The notes: generated by a model from the letters alone, not told the origin. A DNA stretch of 64,000 nt from Desulfocapsa sp. (GCA_016765495.1 JAESPV010000021.1:59395-123394); one strand, 5' to 3'; shown: positions 19,936 through 29,849, numbered from the stretch's first letter. Made by a program: numbers and translations.

Positions 19936-21543
19936 TCAATCTTTTTTATGAGCTACAGCCATAAAGTCATCCACTTTGCCGGTATCTTTAGTAAGAAAAG
20001 TCACTACGACCAGGGCAATAACAGCAGCAGGTACACTGTAAAGAGCAGGGTTTACCAGTACGGGAATACCAGCTATGTAGTCGACACCAAAAAATCTTCC
20101 AAATGTAAATAACAAAGAACTCACTAAACCAACAGTCATTCCGGCCATAATGCCTTGCCTGGTTAGCCTGCGCCACCATAGTGTAAAGAGCAAAGCCGGA
20201 GCAAAGGTGCTGGCCGCTATGCCAAAGCACATCCCCACCAGCATACCAACATTGACATCTTTTAGCCAAACAGCCATCGCAATAGCCAGTACAGCCAGTA
20301 CACCAGCACCTACTTTAGCAAACAGTAACTGCTCGCGATCACTACTATCCGGTCTGAGAATGCCGGCATAAAGGTCATGGGCAAAACTGGTAGTGGCTGA
20401 AATCAACAAACCGGCTGATGTACTGAGCATAGCTGCCAATGCGCCAGCAGCAATAATACCTAAGAAAATCTCACCGCCCAGCAACTGACCTAACATCGGG
20501 ACAGTCATATTGGTAGCCATGCCGCGCTGTCCTTCATCTAAAAGCTGTATAATAGTCGGGTACAGTAAGTACATCGCCGCTAAACCTACCAGCAATACCA
20601 TGGCATAAAAAGTTCCAAGTCCCCAAATAGTTAACTCAGTACTTTTCTGAGCCGACCTGGCATCCTGCACGGTATAAAAGCGAATCAGTATGTGTGGGAG
20701 TCCTAATACACCGAAAAACAGACCCAATACTAAACTCATTTGGTTCATTATATCCCGCAAGCCAACGCCAGGCGTTAAGGCACTAGGTGCATCAGGCATC
20801 GCTTTCCTGGTAGCCGCAATCACAGCTGCAGCATCTTCTGTGCCAATGTCTTTCATAATAGCGGAAGCTTCTGAAACAGCCACGCTGGGAGGAACCATTT
20901 CATGGCTGGCATCAATAATATTTAGCGGATTACCACCGAAATAAATAATGCTGGAGACTATTAACAATGCGGCCATTGCACCCCACAACAAAACTCCTTG
21001 GATAGCCTGGTTATAAGTAGTACCGCGCATACCACCTAGAATTACAAATAAAGCCATCAGTACACCAGTCGCGATTACCGTAGGCAAAAAATTCCAGCCT
21101 AATAATAATTTAAACAAGTGGCCAGCCCCCACTATTTGGGGCACTAAATAAAGAGTACAAAGAACAATCGTACTAATCATGGCCAGAATTTTTATTCCCC
21201 GACCTTCAAATCGAGCTCCCAGCGCATCTGCAATGGTAAACTTACCTGCTCTTTTAAGCGGGCCAGCTGCTACCAATAAAACGGTAATCCAAGCTCCAAA
21301 AAAACCCAGTGCTATCCACCAGCCGTCAATACCACCTAAGGCTATCGCCCCGGCTACTCCTAAAAAACTCGCTGCGCTGCTATAATCTCCGAGCATGGCC
21401 AACCCATTGATCTTCCACGGTATTTGTCCTCCGGCCACATAGAAAGATGCCGTAGTACGAGTATGTCTCCGGCTAGAATAACTTATATAAATTGTAAGTA
21501 TTACACTTAATGCCACTATTGATAATGCTATTGGGTTATCCAT
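19936..21543 (-). CDS. sodium:solute symporter family (ActP-like)
   Basis: 535 aa, SSF-family: TTASFYVAGGQIPWKINGLAMLGDYSSAASFLGVAGAIALGGIDGW. Confidence 0.9.
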   Translation of the reverse strand: MDNPIALSIVALSVILTIYISYSSRRHTRTTASFYVAGGQIPWKINGLAMLGDYSSAASFLGVAGAIALGGIDGWWIALGFFGAWITVLLVAAGPLKRAGKFTIADALGARFEGRGIKILAMISTIVLCTLYLVPQIVGAGHLFKLLLGWNFLPTVIATGVLMALFVILGGMRGTTYNQAIQGVLLWGAMAALLIVSSIIYFGGNPLNIIDASHEMVPPSVAVSEASAIMKDIGTEDAAAVIAATRKAMPDAPSALTPGVGLRDIMNQMSLVLGLFFGVLGLPHILIRFYTVQDARSAQKSTELTIWGLGTFYAMVLLVGLAAMYLLYPTIIQLLDEGQRGMATNMTVPMLGQLLGGEIFLGIIAAGALAAMLSTSAGLLISATTSFAHDLYAGILRPDSSDREQLLFAKVGAGVLAVLAIAMAVWLKDVNVGMLVGMCFGIAASTFAPALLFTLWWRRLTRQGIMAGMTVGLVSSLLFTFGRFFGVDYIAGIPVLVNPALYSVPAAVIALVVVTFLTKDTGKVDDFMAVAHKKD

Positions 21544-21567
21544 ACGTTTTTCATCTCCTTTAGGTTG

Positions 21568-22296
21568 TTAGATGCTTTTAGCAAGATATATTCGGGTAAT
21601 TAACACTCCGCCAATAAGCGTTCCCCAGCCAGCCCAAATGGCAAGCGGCAACCCCATTATGATAGTAGCAGCAGTTTCCTTCATAGGGGCAGAAGTTAAT
21701 AATACAGCACCAAAATATATAATTGCGAAAGCTACAAAAAGGCTGAATGAAAATTTAAAGTTCTGTTTAAATACTTCCGGTTGGAAAACCGGTTTGACAG
21801 TTTTTAACTTAGCAGACTCTTCCAGAGCAGGCAGCAAAGCAGGCATGTCCGAAATGTCTACCGAACCTTTTTTTAGTATCAACACCGGGCTGCGTGCCCC
21901 TTCTGCCACCGCTTGAGCTACGCTGCCAAAATACCACTTTTCTGCCCCTTTTCTGCCGGAATCTCCAATGATAATCAAATCGACATCATTGTCTTCGGAC
22001 ACTTTTAAAATACAAGCAGTAATACCACCTTTTTCCGACAGGGTATCAATTTTTATGCCATGTTGTTGACCATACGCTGCCACTAAATCCAGCGGCTTGT
22101 CAGTAAGTGGTTTGTGCTGCAGTCCTGTCAAAGAAGCTTCTTCGATACTTTTCTCCACTTCAAGTAACGGAATGTCTTCTTCTACCTGCATTACAATGAC
22201 TTGAGAACCATATTGAGCTGCCATCTCTACTGCCCTTTTAGCAGCTCCGAGTGACGGGTCGTAGCCATCTACGGCCACTAAGATTTTCTTGTACAA
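21568..22296 (-). CDS. universal stress protein domain fused to C-terminal two-TM DUF485/YjcH-like domain
   Basis: N-terminal USP (YKKILVAVDGYDPSLGAAKRAVEMA...GDSGRKGAEKWYFGSVAQAVAEGARSPVLIL) then FKFSFSLFVAFAIIYFGAVLLTSAP...IWAGWGTLIGGVLITRIYLAKS. Confidence 0.8.
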   Translation of the reverse strand: MYKKILVAVDGYDPSLGAAKRAVEMAAQYGSQVIVMQVEEDIPLLEVEKSIEEASLTGLQHKPLTDKPLDLVAAYGQQHGIKIDTLSEKGGITACILKVSEDNDVDLIIIGDSGRKGAEKWYFGSVAQAVAEGARSPVLILKKGSVDISDMPALLPALEESAKLKTVKPVFQPEVFKQNFKFSFSLFVAFAIIYFGAVLLTSAPMKETAATIIMGLPLAIWAGWGTLIGGVLITRIYLAKSI

Positions 22297-22388
22297 AGCG
22301 ACATACCTCCTTTAAGTTTGATTTTATTACTGTTTTGTTGCGTCAGTCCGAATCTCCCAAGTGAAGCAAGGGGGATAGGGGATAAGTA

Positions 22389-22426
22389 GGTGATGTGATG
22401 TGATGTGAGGTGATGTGAGGTGATGA
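22389..22426. repeat. GTGATGTGATGTGAGGTGATG low-complexity tandem repeat
   Basis: direct reading: ggtgatgtgatgtgatgtgaggtgatgtgaggtgatg. Confidence 0.85.
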
Positions 22427-22429
22427 TTT

Positions 22430-22500
22430 AATCCCTCAAACCTCACCTAAGCACTTGTAACATCATAAAAGACACTTGCAGAAAGTCAAGAATATTATTC
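22430..22500. repeat. imperfect direct repeat A, copy 1
   Basis: 61-nt ungapped block, 43/61 identical to copy at 27153-27224 by hand count. Confidence 0.65.
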
Positions 22501-22618
22501 AATAAAACCAGATGTCATACTAAAATATGGTTCTGAAATTTTCGCTAAAGGCGCACGAAAGCAGTCTCATGGGAAAAATTAATCAGCGAAAAATACAGGT
22601 TCTTCAAGGCGTGTCTGG

Positions 22619-22682
22619 ATGTTTTTGGGTAGAGCAAAAGCACTCGTAATCTTTACGGATATTTTTTGGGGGGGAGGAAGAA
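22619..22682. repeat. imperfect direct repeat B, copy 1 (decayed terminator-like)
   Basis: shares gtAATCTTTACGGAT core and flanks with 29850-29917. Confidence 0.65.
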
Positions 22683-22751
22683 GTGTCAATGGTAGAAATA
22701 ACGAACAGGAACGAAATGAGTTGTACATTTTATGCTACAATCTCTTCGCCG

Positions 22752-22804
22752 CTGTACTTGAAAACCAATACATACAGGGAGTATGCCACGGTTTTCAAGT
22801 ACAG
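22752..22804. other. long structured hairpin downstream of the hydrogenase gene
   Basis: CTGTACTTGAAAACC / GGTTTTCAAGTACAG perfect 15-bp stem, internal loop, then CATAC AGGGA GTATG apical hairpin. Confidence 0.8.
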
Positions 22805-22815
22805 GTTGGTGGAAA

Positions 22816-22859
22816 AAGGACCAGTAAGATGTTCTTACATTATTTCGTGTATGGTCCTT
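22816..22859 (-). terminator. terminator-like structure after the [FeFe]-hydrogenase gene
   Basis: AAGGACCA / TGGTCCTT arms with inner GTAAGA TGT TCTTAC hairpin; minus strand ends TGGTCCTTTTT. Confidence 0.6.
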
Positions 22860-22873
22860 GGCGATAAAAGAAA

Positions 22874-24271
22874 TTATTTTTCATTACAGCCATCATTAAT
22901 GTATTTAGTCAAAGCCCTATTGGAAGTATTCACCGCTACGATTGTACCAGAACCACTGATGCAGCCAGCAGGGCAGGCCATACCTTCTACAATGGTAAAG
23001 CCATCGCCTTTAGCTGCTTTTCCTGCCTCTAATTTTAAAGTCCTCAAGCTTCCCTTAAGCGTAGTAGGATAAACTATTTTGACCGGGTATTTCTCTAAAT
23101 CCAAAAGCTTTGCTACTGCACCCACAACGCCACCGGAATGCGCAAACATTCTGCCAATATTTGTAGCATCATTCATTTCCACTGGAGTTTCTTTAGCAGG
23201 ATCAATACCGGAAGCTTTAAAGATAGCGACCATCTCTTCAAAAGTAAGCACGATATCAATTTCATCACCCCAGGAAATCTCTTCTTTTTTCGCGCTACAA
23301 GGACCGATAAAGACAGTAATCACTTTACCTTTATGTTTATCTCTAACCAGTTGACCGGTAACCCGCATTGGCGAACGAGTGTGTGAAACAGCACTTGCTA
23401 ATTTAGGGAGTTTGTTCTTTATGGCCATTAAATAGGACGGGCAGCAGGAGTTTGTCATTATCTTCTCACCGTAGCGTTCTACTATTTCTTCCATTTCCTG
23501 CTGTGCTACAATATCCGCTCCTAATGCTACTTCGACCACCTCATTAAAGCCTAATTTCAATAAAGCCGCTTTGAAGTGGGCAGGAGTCACTTTGGGGCCA
23601 AATTGTCCAGCCAACGCAGGTGCCGGCAACGCAATGACAGGCAATCCTTGAGTACGTATCGCTTGAATTGTATCGACAATTTGTGTGCTATCGTCAATAG
23701 CTCCCAATGGGCAGGCTGCTAAACAAGTACCGCATGAAACACAGCTTTCCTCGTCTATTATTATTTTGTTGCATTCATCAAATTTTACCGCACCCACACC
23801 ACAAGATTTTTCGCAAGGACGCTCTACCGCCAAAATTGCTCCATAAGGGCAATTTTGAGCACACTTGCCACACCCTATGCAGGCATCACCGATAACAGCC
23901 AGGTTATTCACTATGGAAATAGTATTTTTAGGGCAATTGTTGCGGCAAAGTTGACCGGTACAATTCTGACAAAGAGCAGTGATGAAATATTTGTTTTTAC
24001 CAAACATACAGCTGTTGCATGCCTCAGTAATAGCATTTATGACCTTCCCGGATCCCTTGTTCATTGTCAAACGCACCCGTTGCTCGGTAATTACCAACTC
24101 TTGCTCCGGACTGTAGCGACCTTCGTAGTATGCAGAAGGTACCAATTGACTTGCTAACGTTTTAATATCTTCATCTGTAATTTCTATAGGCAAAGGTTGT
24201 TCCTGTGCCCAGTTGGCAACCTTTGTATATATATCTCGTCTTATTTTTGTTATTGTTGAACTTGGATTCAT
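22874..24271 (-). CDS. monomeric [FeFe]-hydrogenase (group B/D-like) with N-terminal ferredoxin-type clusters
   Basis: H-cluster motifs TNSCCPSY, GPCSAKKEE, EGMACPAGCISG; CIGCGKCAQNCPYGAI and CVSCGTCLAACPLGAI ferredoxin motifs. Confidence 0.88.
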   Translation of the reverse strand: MNPSSTITKIRRDIYTKVANWAQEQPLPIEITDEDIKTLASQLVPSAYYEGRYSPEQELVITEQRVRLTMNKGSGKVINAITEACNSCMFGKNKYFITALCQNCTGQLCRNNCPKNTISIVNNLAVIGDACIGCGKCAQNCPYGAILAVERPCEKSCGVGAVKFDECNKIIIDEESCVSCGTCLAACPLGAIDDSTQIVDTIQAIRTQGLPVIALPAPALAGQFGPKVTPAHFKAALLKLGFNEVVEVALGADIVAQQEMEEIVERYGEKIMTNSCCPSYLMAIKNKLPKLASAVSHTRSPMRVTGQLVRDKHKGKVITVFIGPCSAKKEEISWGDEIDIVLTFEEMVAIFKASGIDPAKETPVEMNDATNIGRMFAHSGGVVGAVAKLLDLEKYPVKIVYPTTLKGSLRTLKLEAGKAAKGDGFTIVEGMACPAGCISGSGTIVAVNTSNRALTKYINDGCNEK

Positions 24272-24708
24272 TGTACATCCCTCACTCTTATATTAGAATT
24301 CTCTCAGAAAGCGTAACGCAACACTTTCTGCACTTTCCGCACCCTCTACAGAGGGCTGTTATATTTACATTTTCAATGTGCAGACAGGTTAAAATGTCTG
24401 GTTTAACTTGCTTCTAAAGCATTTCACTGATTTTTAAATGCAGCTACATCCAAAGGATGTTTGTGCGGCTCGATTTTTGAGAGCTACACCTTTGTTAGTA
24501 TCGAGGGTGGGGTAGCGTTCTTTCAGCGGGGCAGTGGAGAGGGGAGAATAGCTTCCCAGTACGCTTTCATGAACAAAAAACACTTCTGCAACGACCCTGT
24601 AAACACTCACGGTACCTCGCAAAAAAATCGCCACAATATCACAAAAAACAGCAGAACACTATAACATACTATAAAAAAACTATAATTTGCTTAGCCTTTA
24701 ACTGGACC

Positions 24709-26151
24709 CTAAAAATACAAGTCCCGCTGCCCTTGTTCGATTAGCTTCAACTTCTCCTGAGTTGCTTTACGCATACCTGCTTTGGGGATTTCTGTTAAAT
24801 GTTGTCTTATGGTTTCTTCACCCACCGCCTTTGTTTCAGGTGAAGCGTAATCCATCAAGTATTCTTTAAAAGTTAACAAAGCATTGGGTTGACAAACATT
24901 TTGAATTTCACCGGTTTTCGCCAAAGACATAAACCTGTCGCCTGTGCGCCCTTGGCGGTAACAAGCAGTACAGTAGCTAGGCAAAAATCCCGATTGGCAT
25001 ATACCACGCAATATTTCATCCGGGCTGCGATGATCTTCAACTTCAAACTGGGGTGTTTCGGCTTGTTCCACAGCGCCGGTACCCAGTTTTTCAGCATATT
25101 TCCTTTGGTAACCGCCCACCCCGGTACAGGAACCGGCACTGATTTGTGAGACGCCGTATTTGATCAATTCATCTCTGAGTTGCGAGTTTTCACGGGTAGA
25201 TAGGATGATACCGGCGTAAGGTAATGCCAGCCTTAATATAGCAATGATTTTAGAAAATTCTTCATCATTTACTAAATTTGGATATTTATCAATATCTACA
25301 CCTTGAGCTGGGCACATCCTGGGAACCGAAACGGTGTGTGGCCCCACGCCAAACTTTTCTTCTAAGTGCAGGGCATGATAAATCAAGCCCATCACTTCAA
25401 ACTTATAGTCATAAAGACCAAATAACGCCCCGACGCCTACATCGTCAACACCTGCCGTCATAGCTCGATCCATGGCAGTGGTATGCCAGTCGTAGTCCGC
25501 CTTGGGGCCACTAAGGTGCATCTTGCGATAAGTTTCCCGGTGGTAAGTTTCTTGAAACAGAATGTAGGTACCGATACCAATTTCTTTCAGTTTGGCATAG
25601 TTTTCTACCGTAGTAGCTGCAATATTAACATTTACCCTGCGAATACTGCCATTATCCAATTTAACTCTATAGATAGTGTCAATACATTCTAAAATATACT
25701 GAATGGAGCATTGTGCTGAGTGCTCTCCTGCTTCTAAAGCCAGTCGTTTATGGCCAAGTTTCTCCAACGCTTGTACTTCTTCGACCAATTCGGGCATGGT
25801 CAGTTTGCGGCGGAGCATGTTGTTATCCTGGCGGTAACCGCAATAAACACAGTTGTTGATACAGTAGTTACTCACGTATAGTGGGGCAAATATAACCAGT
25901 CGCTTACCGTATATCTTCTCTTTGATTTCACTGGATGCCGCAAAAATTAAGTCAAGTAAATCCTTATCTTTTGTTTGCAATAATGCTGCCACTTCTAATG
26001 GTGATAATCCCTTGGTCGTTCGAGCTTTACTGATTATTTCTAGCAGTTGCTCTCTGGGTAGCTCTTGTGATGTTTCTAAATCCTGATATATTTTGCCTTC
26101 ATCGATAAAATTCGCTACTTCTTTTTGTTCCGAATGTGCATGTATTGTCAT
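24709..26151 (-). CDS. hydG: [FeFe]-hydrogenase H-cluster radical SAM maturase HydG
   Basis: 480 aa; APLYVSNYCINNCVYCGYR (CX3CX2C) and C-terminal CTACYRQGRTGDRFM. Confidence 0.93.
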   Translation of the reverse strand: MTIHAHSEQKEVANFIDEGKIYQDLETSQELPREQLLEIISKARTTKGLSPLEVAALLQTKDKDLLDLIFAASSEIKEKIYGKRLVIFAPLYVSNYCINNCVYCGYRQDNNMLRRKLTMPELVEEVQALEKLGHKRLALEAGEHSAQCSIQYILECIDTIYRVKLDNGSIRRVNVNIAATTVENYAKLKEIGIGTYILFQETYHRETYRKMHLSGPKADYDWHTTAMDRAMTAGVDDVGVGALFGLYDYKFEVMGLIYHALHLEEKFGVGPHTVSVPRMCPAQGVDIDKYPNLVNDEEFSKIIAILRLALPYAGIILSTRENSQLRDELIKYGVSQISAGSCTGVGGYQRKYAEKLGTGAVEQAETPQFEVEDHRSPDEILRGICQSGFLPSYCTACYRQGRTGDRFMSLAKTGEIQNVCQPNALLTFKEYLMDYASPETKAVGEETIRQHLTEIPKAGMRKATQEKLKLIEQGQRDLYF

Positions 26152-26209
26152 GCTTACCTCCTGTTTTTCAATAGAGTCGCTGCTTATGAATTTATTGAAA
26201 ATACTTTTT

Positions 26210-26440
26210 TAGTGAATCCCCGCGATCCGACGTAATTCTCGGCCAGTTGCATGGATTAAATAGATCGTTTTATTTAATGACTCCAACGGGCCATCTGCTA
26301 ACTCTGCTTTATCGGGGTATGGTTGATATACGCTTTAAGTCTTTGTGGGGTTACGTTAGGCATACGCACATTAGCTCAGCGCTCCAATGTCACTTCCACA
26401 TCCTGCTGCTTTACACTGTCAAATAATAAACGCTCAATAG
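26210..26440 (-). pseudogene. possible decayed hydE-like 3' remnant
   Basis: Minus-strand frames read EVTLER*ANVRMPNVTPQRLKAYINHTP then, after a frame change, DKAELADGPLESLNKTIYLIHATGRELRRIAGIH*. Confidence 0.3.
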
Positions 26441-27152
26441 TCTAATTTTTGTGTAGCAAATCACAATAATAATAACCATAACCATCTGTGTGAAAGTTTT
26501 CAGCAAAAAGTAGGAAATTTATAAGGTACTGCTTTTTTTATCCGCAACCCACCAGCGTGTCCACATGGGGTATTAGTACCTTCCTCCATAAAAGCAGCAA
26601 TAAAAAACAAGAAGCTTAAAGAGCATGAATGAAATTACTAACCTACATATCCCCACAAGGTACTTATCCCGCGACACTAAAAGTTTCCGACTTGTCGGGT
26701 TAGTTATTTTGTTTCACCCGTTCTTTTGTACCCATAACTAATTTGGTTGAAAAGCAGTAACAGAACAGATGCTGGACACTGAAGCGTTAAATCTTTTCCT
26801 TCCCTGTTTCTAGTCGCAATGATTCAAGGCGCAAAAGCATTAAACTCCAGCAGTCCGGCCATGCCACTATGGGGCAATGGTTAAGTCGTGAACAATCGTT
26901 TGGTATGCCGCGTGATAATCGTTTCTGGAGGCACCGGGTTTACCTTGCCAGGAATAATGGATAAGCTCTGTAAATCCGGCAGTGTTATTTTGTCAAATCC
27001 GCCTACGGTTCGGAAGACAATTAACTTGGGGAGCTGCAGTAGCGACGGTGGTAAGCAAACTTTTTTTTCGGTGGGTCAATGGAGGGGACAAATAGTATCT
27101 TAAGTAGCCCCTGTAAACAAACATTTTAACGAAATTGATGTTCACACAAACT

Positions 27153-27224
27153 CAATCTCCCCGACCTCAGACGAACACGTGTGCTACCATAAAAAGCACT
27201 CGTGAAAAGTCAAGATTATTCTTC
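27153..27224. repeat. imperfect direct repeat A, copy 2
   Basis: colinear ungapped match to 22430-22500. Confidence 0.65.
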
Positions 27225-27645
27225 GAAAGCAATAAGTGAAAAGAGGGGGAAAAGAAATCTTCCCCTTCCCCAAGAGAGAAGACCTGAGACAATTAAGAAA
27301 AATAGTTTAGGAAATGTGCTGGATTTGTGGTATATATATAATGAAATTAAAACAGAAAATTCACTCATGATTGATTTAAGTACGGAGTTGTTTAAGGACA
27401 CTGGCCAAGCTAATACTGGTGAACAGTATCTTAGCCAGCATTAAAAAACCTTATCAGAATAATTTTTTTAAAAACAGGTAAGCGCAGGGTCCGAGAAGTT
27501 ATTCTGCAAGGTACTGATATGGTTTTGCATGCGTAACACCCCTGATAGTATGATTCCAAGTAAATTATGTTAACCGTAAAATCTTGTGGTCAACAGGCCC
27601 TTTAATTCTTACGTGTGTCAGCCATACAATCTAAAAGGAGGGAGT

Positions 27646-28182
27646 GTGAAAGAGAATAAATTCCTTGTATATGGTGCGCTAACTGTTTTTGTGATCGCCA
27701 TTGGTATGTTTTTGTATGTAGTTAATATATCAAAAGCTCTGGCATATCTTTCCAGTGATCCAAAAGCATGTATAAACTGTCATGTTATGAATACTCAGTA
27801 TGCTACATGGCAACATAGCTCACATGGACTAAGGGCAACGTGTGTCGAGTGTCACTTGCCGACTAATGAAGGTGTACTTGAAAAGTATATTGCAAAAGCT
27901 AAGGATGGCTGGAACCACTCCGTCGCTTTTACACTAAATACTTATGATAATACAATCGGAATTAGTGAAGATGGGGCAAGGCGAGTACAGAACAACTGCA
28001 TATCGTGTCATAAAAGTGTAACCTCAACATTAGTAACAAACAGTGATAAGTATCACCAGTTTGATGATCCAGGTGTTGCTACAGGAAGAAAATGTTGGTC
28101 ATGCCACAAAAGCGTACCTCATGGAGTCGTTAGAGGCTTAGCTACCACACCGTATAACTTGGGCGTAAAAGCAGTTAATTAA
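27646..28182 (+). CDS. nrfH: NrfH, cytochrome c nitrite reductase small (membrane tetraheme) subunit
   Basis: Four CXXCH motifs (CINCH, CVECH, CISCH, CWSCH), N-terminal TM; GTG start after GGAGGG. Confidence 0.92.
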   Translation: MKENKFLVYGALTVFVIAIGMFLYVVNISKALAYLSSDPKACINCHVMNTQYATWQHSSHGLRATCVECHLPTNEGVLEKYIAKAKDGWNHSVAFTLNTYDNTIGISEDGARRVQNNCISCHKSVTSTLVTNSDKYHQFDDPGVATGRKCWSCHKSVPHGVVRGLATTPYNLGVKAVN

Positions 28183-28196
28183 AAAGGGGGGGGAAA

Positions 28197-29714
28197 GTGA
28201 AATCTAAATTATTACTTATAGGTTCATTGGCAGGAGTTGGTGCAATTGGTGCAATGACACTAATGGCTAGTAGTATAAATGAGAGAGAAGCTGAGCGTGT
28301 TGCGCTTAATCAAACTCCAGTCGTTGCAGAAGTTGATAAGAATAAAAGTGAGGAATGGGCAAGATACTATCCTCGCCAGTATAGCTCTTGGAAAAAAACA
28401 AAAGAGAGTAGCGACATTGAAGATTTAATTGAGAAGAAACCTCAAATAGCAATCCTTTGGGCAGGTTATGGTTTCGCAAAAGATTATAATGCACCACGTG
28501 GTCACTACTACGCATTGCAAGATAATGTAAATACACTTCGTACAGGTGCACCTGTTGATGACAAATCCGGGCCTATGCCTACAGCATGTTGGACTTGTAA
28601 ATCACCAGATGTGCCACGTTTAATCGAAAGAGACGGAGAGAAGGAGTTCTTTACGGGGAAGTGGTCCAGGTATGGCTCAGAAGTTGTCAATTCTATCGGA
28701 TGTGCTGATTGTCATGATAACGAAACTGCTGAACTAACAATTCGTCGTCCTTATCTGGATAGAGCTCTTGTTGCAGCTGGTCTGCCAACTTTTAAAGATT
28801 CTACACACCAAAAGAAACGGTCACTGGTATGTGCACAGTGTCACTCAGAGTATTACTCCAAAAAAACTAAATATACAGGAACAGATGGTAAAGAAATAAC
28901 GGCTAATGTTGTAACTTTCCCATGGGCAGAAGGATTGACTGCTGAAAATATGGAGAAATACTACGATGCCATAAACTTTAAGGATTGGACACATAAAATT
29001 TCCAAAACTCCAATGCTAAAAGCGCAACATCCTGGATATGAAATAGCTTCAACTGGTATACATGCACAAAAAGGTGTGGCATGTGCTGATTGCCACATGC
29101 CTTATACTCAAGAAGGAGCTGTAAAGTATAGCGATCACCAAATTCAAAATCCACTCGACACAATGGACAGAAGTTGTATGCCCTGTCACCGTGAGAGTGA
29201 AAAGAAGCTTAAAGACATTGTTAAGCAAAAATATGATAGAAAAGACTTCTTGATGGAAATAGCTATGGATAACATCGCTAAAGCTCACTTGGAGACGGGA
29301 AAGGCTATAGAACTTGGAGCTACTGATGATGAACTTAAAGCTATCAGAACCGGAATTAGACACGCTCAATGGCGATGGGATTACTCAATCGCAAGTCATG
29401 GTTCTTTCTTCCATGCTCCCGAAGAGACTCTAAGACTACTTGCTTCAGCAAATGAAACAGCTCAACAAGCTCGTCTTAAACTAGTACGTGTTCTTGCAAA
29501 GTACGATGCTATCAACTTCTCTGCTCCTGATTTCTCAACTAAAGAGAATGCTCAAAAGCTTGCAGGCGTGCCATTGCAAAAATTAATAGATGCTAAGATG
29601 GAATTCAAAGCAACACTAGAGAAAGCTTGGTACAAAGAAGCTGTTCAAAAAGGTAATTTAAATATGGAATCACGCGAAGGCGTTGATAGAGAATCATCTT
29701 ACTTTAAAAAGTAA
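28197..29714 (+). CDS. nrfA: NrfA, ammonia-forming cytochrome c nitrite reductase
   Basis: CWTCK heme 1 plus CADCH, CAQCH, CADCH, CMPCH; directly downstream of nrfH. Confidence 0.95.
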   Translation: MKSKLLLIGSLAGVGAIGAMTLMASSINEREAERVALNQTPVVAEVDKNKSEEWARYYPRQYSSWKKTKESSDIEDLIEKKPQIAILWAGYGFAKDYNAPRGHYYALQDNVNTLRTGAPVDDKSGPMPTACWTCKSPDVPRLIERDGEKEFFTGKWSRYGSEVVNSIGCADCHDNETAELTIRRPYLDRALVAAGLPTFKDSTHQKKRSLVCAQCHSEYYSKKTKYTGTDGKEITANVVTFPWAEGLTAENMEKYYDAINFKDWTHKISKTPMLKAQHPGYEIASTGIHAQKGVACADCHMPYTQEGAVKYSDHQIQNPLDTMDRSCMPCHRESEKKLKDIVKQKYDRKDFLMEIAMDNIAKAHLETGKAIELGATDDELKAIRTGIRHAQWRWDYSIASHGSFFHAPEETLRLLASANETAQQARLKLVRVLAKYDAINFSAPDFSTKENAQKLAGVPLQKLIDAKMEFKATLEKAWYKEAVQKGNLNMESREGVDRESSYFKK

Positions 29715-29849
29715 CTTACAATAACCAGGAATTTGAATTCACTCTCCAGCTCTTTCAGGGTCTGTGTGTATCTGTTTTTTGGTCGCAGGTTTTATGGAGT
29801 AAAGTACTAAATGTCTGTGGATCATTAAAGCACGAGTAAGTTACTATAT

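Noticed and set aside
22389-22426. GTGATGTGATG tract as a CRISPR-like array
   Set aside because: Units are 5-10 nt with no spacers; simple low-complexity repeat. No CRISPR array seen in the window.
26888-27103. 71-aa plus-strand ORF in the hydG-nrfH gap
   Set aside because: No recognisable motif or ribosome-binding site, and lies in a region that looks decayed; not supported as a gene.
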